Shown here: piece after piece, positions 23,888 through 32,412 of the stretch
Layout of the letters: every line of letters starts with the position of its first letter
Numbering within the stretch: position 1 is the first letter of the stretch
Assembly: GCA_964481195.1 (NCBI GenBank)
Contig: CAYZTB010000002.1
Location: forward strand, 67,660 to 131,659
Direction: 5' to 3'
Source of the DNA: Palsa-948 sp964481195
GTDB lineage: Bacteria; Bacteroidota; Bacteroidia; Palsa-948
Length of the DNA stretch: 64,000 bases
Notes under the pieces: generated by a model
Told to the model about the DNA's origin: nothing
The model's input: only the letters and a program-made list of their open reading frames with translations
The model's database searches: none
Translations under genes and position numbers: made by a program

Positions 23888-26587
23888 TTACAGTTTAGCT
23901 TTTACCTCTACCTGCTCGTATCCTTCAATGATGTCGGCTGCTTGAATATCGTTAAAGTCGGAAATGCTTAATCCGCATTCCTGACCAGATACTACTTCTT
24001 TAACATCATCTTTAAAGCGCTTTAGCGATGAAAGTGTGCCAGAGTGTATTACTACACCATTGCGGATAACACGAATTTTTGTGTTTCGGTTAATCTTTCC
24101 ATCCAACATAATACATCCTGCAATGGTACCCACTTTGGTGATGTTAAACACTTCTTTGATTTCGATGTTGCAGGTAATTTTTTCTTGAAACTCAGGAGCC
24201 AACATACCTTCCATCGCATCCTTCACTTCATTAATTGCATTGTAAATAATGGAGTATAAGCGAATATCTATCTGTTCTTGTTCGGCTAATTTTCTTGCTG
24301 AAGCAGAAGGGCGTACGTTAAAGCAAACAATGATGGCATTGGATGCAGAGGCAAGAAGAACGTCTGAATCGCTAATCTGTCCAACTCCCTTGTGTATAAT
24401 ACGAACCTGAATTTTTGGAGTCGAAAGTTTCAATAAAGAGTCTGATAACGCTTCTACGGATCCATCTACGTCTCCTTTAACAATAATATTTAATTCTTGG
24501 AAATCACCAATGGCAATACGTCTGCCAATCTCATCCAGTGTAATATGTTTTTTAGTTCGAAGCGATTGCTCGCGCTGTAATTGCATTCTCTTGTTTGCAA
24601 TTGCTTTTGCCTGACGTTCGTCATCCAGAGCATGAAACTTATCTCCCGCTTGAGGAGCACCATCCAATCCAAGAATTTGTACCGGAGAAGATGGACCTGC
24701 TTCGCTGATAGGCGTTCCACGTTCGTTATATAATGCTTTGATTCTTCCACTGAAGGGACCAGCAATTAATACATCACCCATTTTTATTGTTCCAGCACTC
24801 ACCAAAAGAGTAGCTACATATCCTCGGCCTTTATCTAGCGATGATTCCACCACAGTACCAACAGCATGTTTATTTGGATTTGCAGTAAGTTCTTTTACTT
24901 CGGCTTCCAGCAATACTTTTTCTAATAGTAAATCTACATTTAGTCCAGTTTTTGCTGCCACTTCCTGACATTGATATTTTCCTCCCCAATCTTCAACGAG
25001 CATATTCATTTGAGATAATTGCTCTTTGATTTTTTCAGGATTGGCGCCAGGCTTATCAATTTTATTTATGGCAATTACAATAGGCACCCCTGCTGCTTGA
25101 GCGTGATTGATGGCTTCTGTTGTTTGAGGCTTTATGCCATCATCAGCAGCTATTACAATAATTGCCACATCCGTTACCTGTGCTCCACGGGCACGCATGG
25201 CTGTAAAGGCTTCGTGACCAGGAGTATCAAGGAAAGTAATTTTTTTGTCATTATCTAAAACTACACTGTAAGCGCCTATGTGCTGAGTAATACCTCCTGC
25301 TTCACCGGCAATAACGTTAGCTTTTCTAATATGATCGAGTAGGGAAGTTTTTCCATGGTCTACGTGACCCATTACCGTTACGATAGGAGGACGAGGCAAC
25401 AAATCTTCGGGCTTATCTTCAACTTCCTGTACATCTTCAAGCGCTTCAACACTAATAAATTGTACTTGATAGCCAAATTCTTCGGCTAGTAATGAAATTG
25501 TTTCAGCATCCAATCGTTGGTTGATGGAAACAAATATTCCAAGACCCATGCAAAAAGAAATAATATTGGTGGGCTGCAACTCCATCATAGTTGCCAGCTG
25601 ACTAACCGAGATAAACTCTGTAACTTTTAGAATTTTCTTTTCTGCTTCACTCTGCTGATCTTGCTGATCTTTTTTCTCTGTAAATGCTTCGCGCTTTAAT
25701 TTTCTATACTTCGCAGCTCTTGATTTTCCAGAACCTCCAATTTTAGATAGCGTTTGTTTTATTTGAGATTGAATTTCTCCCTGAGTAAGTTCAGTGCGTG
25801 GGGCAGAAGTTCTTCCTCGCCCAGCGCTTTGTCCGCCACCAGGACCACCTCTTCTTCGTTGTTGATTTTGTAGTGGTTTAGCGTTAGTGTCCGATGGTTT
25901 CCCTGCATCTTTCGCAAAACGTGCAAACTCATCCGTTTGGACTTTTTGTTTTTTTATCCTTTTCTTTTTCTTTCTAGTATCAAAGCTGGATCCTTTGCTT
26001 CCTTCTTTTTCTACAGGAAGAACAATCTTTCCAACCACTGTAGGACCTTCTAGTTTAGAGAAAGTAGTTTTGTGTTTCTCAGGTTCAGGTTCTCGAGCAA
26101 CTATTTTTTGAACAGGCTTAGGAATTTCTTTTTCTACTGGCTTTACTTCTTCCTTTTCTTTTGCTTTTGGCTCAGCTTTCTTTTTGTTGGAAACAGCGTC
26201 AAGATCTATCTTACCAACTTCTTTAATATTAAATTGAGTTTTTTCTTTGGGAGCGCGAATTATTTCTTGTTCACTTACATTTCGAATTACTAATTCGTCT
26301 TCTTCGTGTTTTTTAGTGGTAATTTCAGATACAGAAGGAGCAGCCTCTTCAGAAATAATCGCTTTCTTTTTTTCTTTCAGCTCCGTAATGCGCATACTCT
26401 CCTCCTTGTCCTTCTTTTCAGAAAGGAAGCCATCGGAAAGCAAATCATATTGCTCCTCAGAGATTTTTGTATTAGGATTACTAACAACATCATGTCCTTT
26501 CTCCTTGAGAAAATCAACAATCGTAGCAGTGCTGATGTTTAGCTCCTTGGCGACTTTACTTAGGCGATGTACTGTAGCTTTTGACAT
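23888..26587 (-). CDS. infB: Translation initiation factor IF-2
   Basis: GTPase that brings initiator tRNA to the small ribosomal subunit. The 899 residues contain an IF2_N domain at the start (LSKVAKELNISTATIVDFLKE), a long charged linker rich in Lys/Glu/Pro, a second IF2_N-like segment, the G domain and the C-terminal beta barrels. G-motifs are GHVDHGKT (about residues 406-413), DTPGHEAF and NKID. It lies 83 bases downstream of nusA in the standard nusA-infB order. The start ATG gives the typical MSKATVHRLSKVAKELN opening. Confidence 0.97.
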   Translation of the reverse strand: MSKATVHRLSKVAKELNISTATIVDFLKEKGHDVVSNPNTKISEEQYDLLSDGFLSEKKDKEESMRITELKEKKKAIISEEAAPSVSEITTKKHEEDELVIRNVSEQEIIRAPKEKTQFNIKEVGKIDLDAVSNKKKAEPKAKEKEEVKPVEKEIPKPVQKIVAREPEPEKHKTTFSKLEGPTVVGKIVLPVEKEGSKGSSFDTRKKKKRIKKQKVQTDEFARFAKDAGKPSDTNAKPLQNQQRRRGGPGGGQSAGRGRTSAPRTELTQGEIQSQIKQTLSKIGGSGKSRAAKYRKLKREAFTEKKDQQDQQSEAEKKILKVTEFISVSQLATMMELQPTNIISFCMGLGIFVSINQRLDAETISLLAEEFGYQVQFISVEALEDVQEVEDKPEDLLPRPPIVTVMGHVDHGKTSLLDHIRKANVIAGEAGGITQHIGAYSVVLDNDKKITFLDTPGHEAFTAMRARGAQVTDVAIIVIAADDGIKPQTTEAINHAQAAGVPIVIAINKIDKPGANPEKIKEQLSQMNMLVEDWGGKYQCQEVAAKTGLNVDLLLEKVLLEAEVKELTANPNKHAVGTVVESSLDKGRGYVATLLVSAGTIKMGDVLIAGPFSGRIKALYNERGTPISEAGPSSPVQILGLDGAPQAGDKFHALDDERQAKAIANKRMQLQREQSLRTKKHITLDEIGRRIAIGDFQELNIIVKGDVDGSVEALSDSLLKLSTPKIQVRIIHKGVGQISDSDVLLASASNAIIVCFNVRPSASARKLAEQEQIDIRLYSIIYNAINEVKDAMEGMLAPEFQEKITCNIEIKEVFNITKVGTIAGCIMLDGKINRNTKIRVIRNGVVIHSGTLSSLKRFKDDVKEVVSGQECGLSISDFNDIQAADIIEGYEQVEVKAKL

Positions 26588-26670
26588 ATCTGTTTTCTTA
26601 TTTCTCCAAAAGATTTTTAATCAAGTTTTTAAAGGAAGGCATCAGTATTTTGCCAATGCCCCTAAAGTCC

Positions 26671-27951
26671 TTATTCAAACTCTTCGCTTAAAATCCTTTT
26701 AACTTCATTAATTGTTTCTTCTTCTAACTCAGTTCTCTTTACAAGATCATCGTTTGGCAATTCTAAAACTGCTTTTGCAGTATCACAACCAATACGCTTT
26801 AGTTCATCAATAATCCATCCTTCAATATCTTCTGAGAATTCATCTAATTCCACGTCTTCAATTTCTTCTTCCACATCGCGGTACACATCAATTTCGTAGC
26901 CGGTAAGTTTACCTGCTAAGCGAATGTTGTGTCCTCCTTTTCCGATTGCCAATGAAATCTGATCAGGCTTCAAATACACCTCAGCACGCATTTTTTCATC
27001 ATCCAGTTTAATGGAAGTTACTTTAGCGGGGCTAAGAGCACGCTGAATAAATAATGTTGAGTTAGAAGTATAGTTAATTACATCAATATTTTCATTTTTC
27101 AATTCGCGAACAATACCGTGAATACGCGAACCTTTCATTCCCACACAGGCACCAACTGGATCGATACGGTCATCGTAACTCTCTACAGCCACTTTAGCGC
27201 GCTCGCCTGGTTCACGAACAATTTTTTTGATGGTGATAAGGCCGTCAAAAATTTCTGGAACTTCCAATTCGAATAAACGCTCCAAGAAGAAAGGAGAGGT
27301 TCTTGATAAAACAATAACGGGGTTGTTGTTTTTCATTTCTACACGTCCTATAACGGCACGAATGGTATCGCCTTTTTTGAAAAAATCGCTTGGGATTTGC
27401 TCCATCTTAGGCATGATAAGCTCGTTGCCTTCATCATCTAATACAAGCATTTCACGTTTCCAAATCTGATATACTTCGCCAGTAATAATTTCGCCAATTC
27501 TATCTTTATATTTGTTGTAAACAGCATCTTTTTCAAGATCTAATACACGACCAATTAAGTTCTGACGGATTGTTAATATGGCTCTTCTTCCAAAGTCGTC
27601 CAGTTTTACTTCCTGTGCAACATCTTCGCCAAGTTCGAAGTCCTCATCAATTTTATGAGCTGCAGTAAGAGATATATGTTTATTTGGATCGTAGTCAAAA
27701 CTATCATCGGCAAACTCCTCATCCACTACCTGACGGTTATGCCAGATTTCGGGTTTTCCTTTGTCGTTAACGATAACGTCAAAGTTTTCGTCTGAGCCGA
27801 ACTTTTTGCGGATAATTCCACGAAATACATCTTCTAGAATACTAATGAGGGTAACGCGGTCAATGCTTTTTACCTCTTTAAATTCCGAGAACGACTCAAT
27901 CAAATTTGAAACGTCAATCTCTTTTTGCTTAGTTGCTGCTTTAGTAGCCAT
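26671..27951 (-). CDS. nusA: Transcription termination/antitermination factor NusA
   Basis: RNA-polymerase-bound factor controlling pausing, termination and antitermination. The 426 residues show the N-terminal RNAP-binding domain, an S1 domain beginning near GEIITGEVYQIWKREM, and two KH domains (VGACVGMKGSRIHGIVREL; ISLAIGKGGHNIRLAGKLTG), ending in an acidic tail and a helix-hairpin-like C terminus. The gene is the first of the nusA-infB transcript. Its usual upstream partner rimP is absent here. A hairpin with T-run lies in its leader. Confidence 0.96.
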   Translation of the reverse strand: MATKAATKQKEIDVSNLIESFSEFKEVKSIDRVTLISILEDVFRGIIRKKFGSDENFDVIVNDKGKPEIWHNRQVVDEEFADDSFDYDPNKHISLTAAHKIDEDFELGEDVAQEVKLDDFGRRAILTIRQNLIGRVLDLEKDAVYNKYKDRIGEIITGEVYQIWKREMLVLDDEGNELIMPKMEQIPSDFFKKGDTIRAVIGRVEMKNNNPVIVLSRTSPFFLERLFELEVPEIFDGLITIKKIVREPGERAKVAVESYDDRIDPVGACVGMKGSRIHGIVRELKNENIDVINYTSNSTLFIQRALSPAKVTSIKLDDEKMRAEVYLKPDQISLAIGKGGHNIRLAGKLTGYEIDVYRDVEEEIEDVELDEFSEDIEGWIIDELKRIGCDTAKAVLELPNDDLVKRTELEEETINEVKRILSEEFE

Positions 27952-27983
27952 TTGTTTTATTGTTATTGTTCGTTTTTAGAAAC

Positions 27984-28012
27984 AAAAAGGGGGACTTTGT
28001 CAATCCCCCTTT
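27984..28012 (-). promoter_or_regulatory. Terminator-like hairpin in the nusA leader (possible attenuator)
   Basis: On the minus strand AAAGGGGGA pairs with TCCCCCTTT across a 9-base loop and runs into five T residues. It lies between the TAACTTTG -7 box at 28032-28039 and the nusA ATG at 27951. No minus-strand gene lies upstream that it could terminate, so it would be transcribed in the nusA leader. Confidence 0.6.
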
Positions 28013-28031
28013 CCACCATCATATCTATGCG

Positions 28032-28039
28032 CAAAGTTA
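28032..28039 (-). promoter_or_regulatory. -7 box for nusA-infB
   Basis: CAAAGTTA on the plus strand is TAACTTTG on the minus strand, matching TAnnTTTG, with TTTA about 20 bases upstream as a weak -33 element. The start of transcription near 28025 would give a leader of about 75 bases including the hairpin. Confidence 0.45.
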
Positions 28040-28149
28040 AAAAAATATTCGTACACGCATAAACATCTAAACCTCAAAAAAGTAGTTATTTTATTGTCCT
28101 TCACCGCTAAATAGAACTCGGTGATGTGCTTTTGTTACTTTTGTATTCA

Positions 28150-28794
28150 ATGAATTTTAAGCATTTTTTCTTCTTTTTTGCAATGTTTAGCCCATTTTTT
28201 ATGTTTGGGCAAATTTCTACCACTTCGGACACTTCTAAAATGGATACTTTATTTTTTCTTAATGGAGAAACTAGAGCAGTTAAAATTGTTGATACTGTTG
28301 CTCATTTAGTGCGTTTTTTACCGCAAAAAATAAATGGAAAAGCTAAAGTGCAGGACATTGAAAAGGCAAAAATATTTTCATTAAAGTTTTCTAATGGGCA
28401 AGAACGAATTATGTATTTCCACGATTCTATATTAGGCAATGTGTTTTCTGTAATGGAAGCCAAGATGTTTATGCTGGGAGAGCAGGAGGCGGAAAGAAAT
28501 TATAAAAATAAATGGCCATTCATTATAGGTTTTGCTAGTGGTATTATTTATCCTATAGTACTTTCAAATGCTGTTTTGCTGTCTCCTATACCGGCAGCAA
28601 TAACTCCGTTGCACACTATTATCCCTGTAATTAGAGTCAACACTAAAAAAATAATTAACAAAAATTATTTACAGTACGATACTTATTTGATGGGCTACGA
28701 ACGCGTTGCCCGAAAAAAGAATTTTTTTCATTCCATGGTTGGCGCGGGCATAGGGTTAGCTGCCGGCTTTGGAATATGGGCAGTATTAAAATAA
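28150..28794 (+). CDS. Membrane-associated protein, unknown function
   Basis: The frame is open from GTG 28126, but ATG 28150 gives a cleaner signal sequence (MNFKHFFFFFAMFSPFFMFGQ). The 214-residue protein then has a beta-rich region (DTLFFLNGETRAVKIVDTV) resembling small domains that sense cell-envelope components, followed by two hydrophobic stretches (WPFIIGFASGIIYPIVLSNAV and a Gly-rich C-terminal helix GAGIGLAAGFGIWAVL). It is 10 bases upstream of a UbiA-like gene and probably cotranscribed with it. No family was recognised. Confidence 0.65.
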   Translation: MNFKHFFFFFAMFSPFFMFGQISTTSDTSKMDTLFFLNGETRAVKIVDTVAHLVRFLPQKINGKAKVQDIEKAKIFSLKFSNGQERIMYFHDSILGNVFSVMEAKMFMLGEQEAERNYKNKWPFIIGFASGIIYPIVLSNAVLLSPIPAAITPLHTIIPVIRVNTKKIINKNYLQYDTYLMGYERVARKKNFFHSMVGAGIGLAAGFGIWAVLK

Positions 28795-28804
28795 TACATG
28801 CATC

Positions 28805-29635
28805 ATGAAAAGAGGGTTCAACTTTATTCTTTACAGTAACCTATTTATTTCTTTTTGTGCTGCTGCCATTACAGCCGAAACTTTTTTGCTAATTGGTGTA
28901 GCCATAAACTTTCATTATGTGCTATTTGTTTTTTTTGCAACGTTGGCGCAGTACGCTTTTCCGGTTTTAATAGAAAAAAACTACTCGCTAGCAAATTCAG
29001 AGCGACATCAATGGGTATTTAAACATAAGAAGTTTGTGCTGGCAGGATTTGTAATTTCATTAGTAGTGACAGGAGGATTACTGCTTTTTTTTCCTCATAT
29101 GTTCATCGTTTGGTTTTTACCTATTGGAGTTATTTCGTTTGCTTATTATATCCCTCAATCCGGATTAAGAAGTACGGCAGGTGTTAACGCAGGATCGGTA
29201 GCTATTGTGTGGACGGGCGTAACGGCTTTGTTTCCTATTTTATTTGCAGAAGATTTTTTATTGCTTGGCCCCGGGAATTATAAATATGCAACCATTATGT
29301 TTTTAAACTTCTTGTATATTTTTCCTCTATGCTTAATTTATAATGTACGCGATATGGAGGCTGATAGAAAAGCAGGCATAACTACTTTTGCATTAGTGCA
29401 TGGTGTAAAAAAATCAATTGCGCTAAGTGTGATAACACTTGCTTTGTTTGTAGTATTTGTAATTGTAGCAACATTTAGTTTAGAAATAAAAATTGCACTT
29501 GCATTAAGCGCAATAATCTCAACCATCGTTATTTATTTTGCTTCCGAAAAAAAGACCGATTATTATTACTCCTTTTGGATTGATGGAATGATACTACTGC
29601 AAGCAGTGCTGGTGTGGGGTTGGAGTTTTTACTAA
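28805..29635 (+). CDS. UbiA-like polytopic membrane protein
   Basis: This 276-residue protein has about eight or nine transmembrane helices. The segment YNVRDMEADRKAGITTFAL matches the second Asp-rich motif of UbiA prenyltransferases (D-x-x-x-D with the following K/R-x-G-x-x-T). The first motif, N-D-x-x-D-x-x-x-D, is not visible in the expected N-terminal loop. The protein is therefore either a divergent UbiA homologue that has changed chemistry or a relative without prenyltransferase activity. It follows the unknown membrane gene by 10 bases. Confidence 0.75.
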   Translation: MKRGFNFILYSNLFISFCAAAITAETFLLIGVAINFHYVLFVFFATLAQYAFPVLIEKNYSLANSERHQWVFKHKKFVLAGFVISLVVTGGLLLFFPHMFIVWFLPIGVISFAYYIPQSGLRSTAGVNAGSVAIVWTGVTALFPILFAEDFLLLGPGNYKYATIMFLNFLYIFPLCLIYNVRDMEADRKAGITTFALVHGVKKSIALSVITLALFVVFVIVATFSLEIKIALALSAIISTIVIYFASEKKTDYYYSFWIDGMILLQAVLVWGWSFY

Positions 29636-29661
29636 CGAAAGAACAATTACAGTTTTTGCAC

Positions 29662-30930
29662 TTACCTTAATGCATTTCCAATCACCGCAGATGCCTTTTT
29701 TAAGTCCTCCTCACTGTGTGCTTCGCTTACAAACCCAACTTCGTAACCGGATGGGCCAAGGTAAACCCCATTCTCTAAAAGTGTGTGATATATTTTTTGA
29801 AATTGTTTCATGGAATCAGGATTTATCTCTTCGGCAGATTGTATTTTCTCTTGATCAGTAAATGCAAGCCAAAATATACTGCCAATCGAAAAAATTTGGC
29901 AATTGGTAGTTGGCAATTGGCAAAAAGAAATAAATAATTTTGTTTTACGTTCAAGCTCAGAATAAAAATTAGGTTTTAAGCATTCCGTAAGTTGTGCAAT
30001 TCCAGCAGCCATAGCAACAGGATTTCCGGAAAGTGTTCCGGCCTGATATACATTTCCATCGGGCGAAATATGACTCATGATTTCTGCACTTGCTCCATAA
30101 GCACCAACGGGTAAACCTCCTCCAATAATTTTTCCGTAGGTAATTATATCGGGCTTAATGTTGTAATAACCTGCAGCTCCTGTAAACCCAATCCTGAATC
30201 CTGAGATTACTTCATCAAATATTAAAAGCGATTTATTTTCTGTGCAAATGTCGCGAAGAAATTGCAAGTATTCTTTATCTTGTAAAAGCAAACCGTTGTT
30301 GGCTGGAATAGGTTCAATGATGATGCAGGCAATTTCATTTTTAAATTTTGAAAACGCTTCTTTTACAGCCTCTTTATTATTAAGTGGACAAACAATGGTT
30401 TCATTTACAAATGCTTCAGGTACTCCAGCTGAAGAAGTATTTCCAAAGGTTACTAAACCAGATCCTGCTTTTACTAAAAGTGAATCACTATGGCCGTGGT
30501 AACATCCTTCAAACTTTAATATTTTATTTCGCTTGGCAAAACCTCTGGCTAATCGTATGGCGCTCATCACCGCTTCGGTGCCCGAACTTACAAAGCGAAT
30601 TTTTCCAATGAATTTATTATTGGATAAAATTAAGTCAGCTAATTTATTTTCCAGTTCTGTGGGTGCACCAAAGGAGCTGCCTTTTTCTACAGTAGTCTTT
30701 ATTGCTTCTACTACTTTAGGGTGTGCATGTCCTAAAATAAGTGGCCCCCACGAACAACAAAAATCAATAAACTCGTTTCCATCTGCATCCCATATGTGAG
30801 AGCCTTTTCCTCGCTCAATAAACAAAGGTGTGCCACCTACTGAGCGGAATGCTCTAACAGGAGAATTTACTCCACCCGGAAAATAGGTTTCTGCTTTCTC
30901 AAAAAGTGCTTCGGATTTTTGTTTTTTCAT
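29662..30930 (-). CDS. hemL: Glutamate-1-semialdehyde 2,1-aminomutase
   Basis: PLP enzyme producing 5-aminolevulinate from glutamate-1-semialdehyde; it works with HemA at 60.5 kb. Motifs are YFPGGVNSPVRAFRSVGG, VSSGTEAVMSAIRLARG, LIFDEVISGFRIG and the PLP lysine in TYGKIIGGGLPVGAYG. The frame stays open upstream to 31290, but the family N terminus begins at ATG 30930 (422 aa), and the upstream part overlaps kynU on the other strand. A CCAATTGCCAAC-type palindrome lies inside the gene at 29896-29923, coding for CQLPTTNCQ where other HemL proteins have an ordinary helix-loop. Confidence 0.95.
   Translation of the reverse strand: MKKQKSEALFEKAETYFPGGVNSPVRAFRSVGGTPLFIERGKGSHIWDADGNEFIDFCCSWGPLILGHAHPKVVEAIKTTVEKGSSFGAPTELENKLADLILSNNKFIGKIRFVSSGTEAVMSAIRLARGFAKRNKILKFEGCYHGHSDSLLVKAGSGLVTFGNTSSAGVPEAFVNETIVCPLNNKEAVKEAFSKFKNEIACIIIEPIPANNGLLLQDKEYLQFLRDICTENKSLLIFDEVISGFRIGFTGAAGYYNIKPDIITYGKIIGGGLPVGAYGASAEIMSHISPDGNVYQAGTLSGNPVAMAAGIAQLTECLKPNFYSELERKTKLFISFCQLPTTNCQIFSIGSIFWLAFTDQEKIQSAEEINPDSMKQFQKIYHTLLENGVYLGPSGYEVGFVSEAHSEEDLKKASAVIGNALR
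29896..29923. repeat. In-gene palindromic repeat (family B) within hemL
   Basis: The plus strand reads TTGGCAATTGGTAGTTGGCAA and on. The minus strand is GCCAATTGCCAACTACCAAT plus eight more bases. A copy of the same pattern lies in hemD at 63316-63342. It is read in frame in HemL as CQLPTTNCQ. Confidence 0.6.
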
Positions 30931-30947
30931 ATACAAGTTATGAGGTG

Positions 30948-30955
30948 CAAATATA
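30948..30955 (-). promoter_or_regulatory. -7 box for hemL
   Basis: CAAATATA on plus is TATATTTG on minus, 18 bases before the hemL ATG. It abuts the kynU -7 box directly. Confidence 0.5.
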
Positions 30956-30963
30956 TATCTTTG
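30956..30963 (+). promoter_or_regulatory. -7 box for kynU
   Basis: TATCTTTG matches TAnnTTTG, 16 bases before the kynU ATG. Together with the hemL box it forms a 16-base near-palindrome, CAAATATATATCTTTG. Confidence 0.5.
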
Positions 30964-30978
30964 AGCGAAGAAAAACCT

Positions 30979-32247
30979 ATGAAATACGAAAACACACTTC
31001 CCTTCGCACAAGCACAAGATGCTGCGGACCCACTTAAAAAATATAGAGAACAATTTTACTTTCCTCAGATGCATGGCAGGGAAGTAGTGTACTTTACCGG
31101 CAACTCTTTGGGACTGCAACCCAAGAGCACACAAGATCATGTTATAAAAGAACTTGAGGATTGGGCTTCGTTTGGTGTTGAAGGTCATTTTCATGCCCGC
31201 AATCCTTGGTTCTCGTATCACGAACAATTTGCAGAGCCAGTTTCTAAAATAGTTGGAGCAAAACCTACGGAAGTGGTGGTTATGAATCACCTCACCAGCA
31301 ACTTACATCTGTTAATGGCCTCGTTTTACCGCCCTACTAAAAAGAGGTTCAAAATAATTTGCGAGTACAAAGCATTTCCTTCCGATCAGTATGCCATAGA
31401 AACACAAGTGCAACATCACGGTTTTGATCCAGCCGATGCAATTGTAGAGGTGAAACCCAGAGAAGGAGAATATGTGATTCGTACCGAAGATATTTTAGCT
31501 GCGATTGAAAAAAATAAAAATGAGCTGGAGTTGGTATTATTCGGAGGTGTAAATTATTTTACCGGTCAGGTTTTTGAAATGGAAGAAATTACCAAAGCAG
31601 CACATGCTGCAGGTGCCATGGCTGGTTTTGATTTAGCACACGCAGCCGGAAATATAAAAATGAACTTGCACGATTGGAATGTGGATTTTGCTTGCTGGTG
31701 TACCTACAAATACATGAACTCCGGACCGGGCTGTGTAGGTGGAGCTTTTATACACGAGAAACATCATAAACTTCAAACACCCAGACTTGGTGGTTGGTGG
31801 GGGCACGATAAAGCTTCGCGCTTTAAGATGGAAAAAGGGTTTAAACCTATGTTAACTGCTGAAGCATGGCAGCTTAGTAACGCACCTGTTATTGCTATGG
31901 CTTGTCACAAAGCAGCCATTGAAATGTTTAGCGAAGCGGGCATGGATGCATTAACTCAAAAAAGCGAAAAACTTACAGGCTATTTAGAATTTATAATTCA
32001 GGAAATAAATTCTAAAAAGCAAAGTCCAAATTCAAAAGGGCTGGAAATAATTACTCCAAAGGAAAGAGGGTGTCAGCTTTCAATTGTAGCTCACGGAATG
32101 GGAAAATCTTTGCATGAAAAACTTACTGCAGCAGGAGTAATTGCAGACTGGAGAGAGCCCAATGTAATACGATGCGCACCAGTGCCGCTTTATAATTCGT
32201 ACGAAGATGTTTGGAGGTTTGGAGATATTCTGACAAACGCTTTATAA
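30979..32247 (+). CDS. kynU: Kynureninase
   Basis: PLP-dependent hydrolase cleaving kynurenine or 3-hydroxykynurenine to anthranilate or 3-hydroxyanthranilate plus alanine. It serves tryptophan breakdown or the aerobic route to NAD. Motifs are YFTGNSLGLQPKST, GFDLAHAAGNIKMNLHDWNVD and the PLP lysine in WCTYKYMNSGPGCVGGAF. The frame opens at 30919, but ATG 30979 gives the usual N terminus (422 aa) and clears the promoter. It is divergent from hemL with 48 bases between starts. The convergent small-protein gene ends 1 base beyond the kynU stop. Confidence 0.95.
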   Translation: MKYENTLPFAQAQDAADPLKKYREQFYFPQMHGREVVYFTGNSLGLQPKSTQDHVIKELEDWASFGVEGHFHARNPWFSYHEQFAEPVSKIVGAKPTEVVVMNHLTSNLHLLMASFYRPTKKRFKIICEYKAFPSDQYAIETQVQHHGFDPADAIVEVKPREGEYVIRTEDILAAIEKNKNELELVLFGGVNYFTGQVFEMEEITKAAHAAGAMAGFDLAHAAGNIKMNLHDWNVDFACWCTYKYMNSGPGCVGGAFIHEKHHKLQTPRLGGWWGHDKASRFKMEKGFKPMLTAEAWQLSNAPVIAMACHKAAIEMFSEAGMDALTQKSEKLTGYLEFIIQEINSKKQSPNSKGLEIITPKERGCQLSIVAHGMGKSLHEKLTAAGVIADWREPNVIRCAPVPLYNSYEDVWRFGDILTNAL

Positions 32248-32248
32248 A

Positions 32249-32392
32249 CTAAGCGTTTTGATTGATAGGGCAAGAACCGCAACCGGTTTCTTTCTTTTTG
32301 AAAAACGCTAGATATACTCGGTGACCAAGGTATAAAATTGCAGAGCCGAATACGATATAAACTAAAATTGATTGGGTAGCCATATTCATCAT
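32249..32392 (-). CDS. Small cysteine-bearing single-span membrane protein (FeoB-associated type)
   Basis: This 47-residue frame has one hydrophobic helix (SILVYIVFGSAILYLGHRVYL), a Lys-rich stop-transfer patch (FFKKKETG) and a C-terminal pair CGSC (Cys38, Cys41). This layout matches the tiny FeoB-associated Cys-rich membrane proteins of Bacteroidota, which are thought to assist ferrous-iron import. No feoAB lies in the window. Three in-frame ATGs (32392, 32389, 32383) are possible, and a TAACTTTG -7 box lies 12 bases upstream. Confidence 0.72.
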   Translation of the reverse strand: MMNMATQSILVYIVFGSAILYLGHRVYLAFFKKKETGCGSCPINQNA

Positions 32393-32403
32393 TTATTACT
32401 CCT

Positions 32404-32411
32404 CAAAGTTA
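32404..32411 (-). promoter_or_regulatory. -7 box for the small Cys membrane protein
   Basis: CAAAGTTA on plus is TAACTTTG on minus, 12 bases before the ATG at 32392. One base separates it from the opposing -7 box. Confidence 0.45.
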
Positions 32412-32412
32412 C

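Noticed and set aside
24490..24765. 91-codon frame inside infB in another phase
   Set aside because: Shadow of infB; no start context or homology.
28126..28794. Possible rimP next to nusA
   Set aside because: It is on the opposite strand, with a signal peptide and membrane helices and no RimP features.
30931..31290. Upstream extension of hemL (120 codons)
   Set aside because: Antisense to kynU and crosses both promoters; HemL N terminus begins at 30930.
32005..32045. A-rich stretch in kynU (SKKQSPNSKG) as another in-frame repeat
   Set aside because: No palindrome and no second copy in the window; a normal variable loop is enough to explain it.
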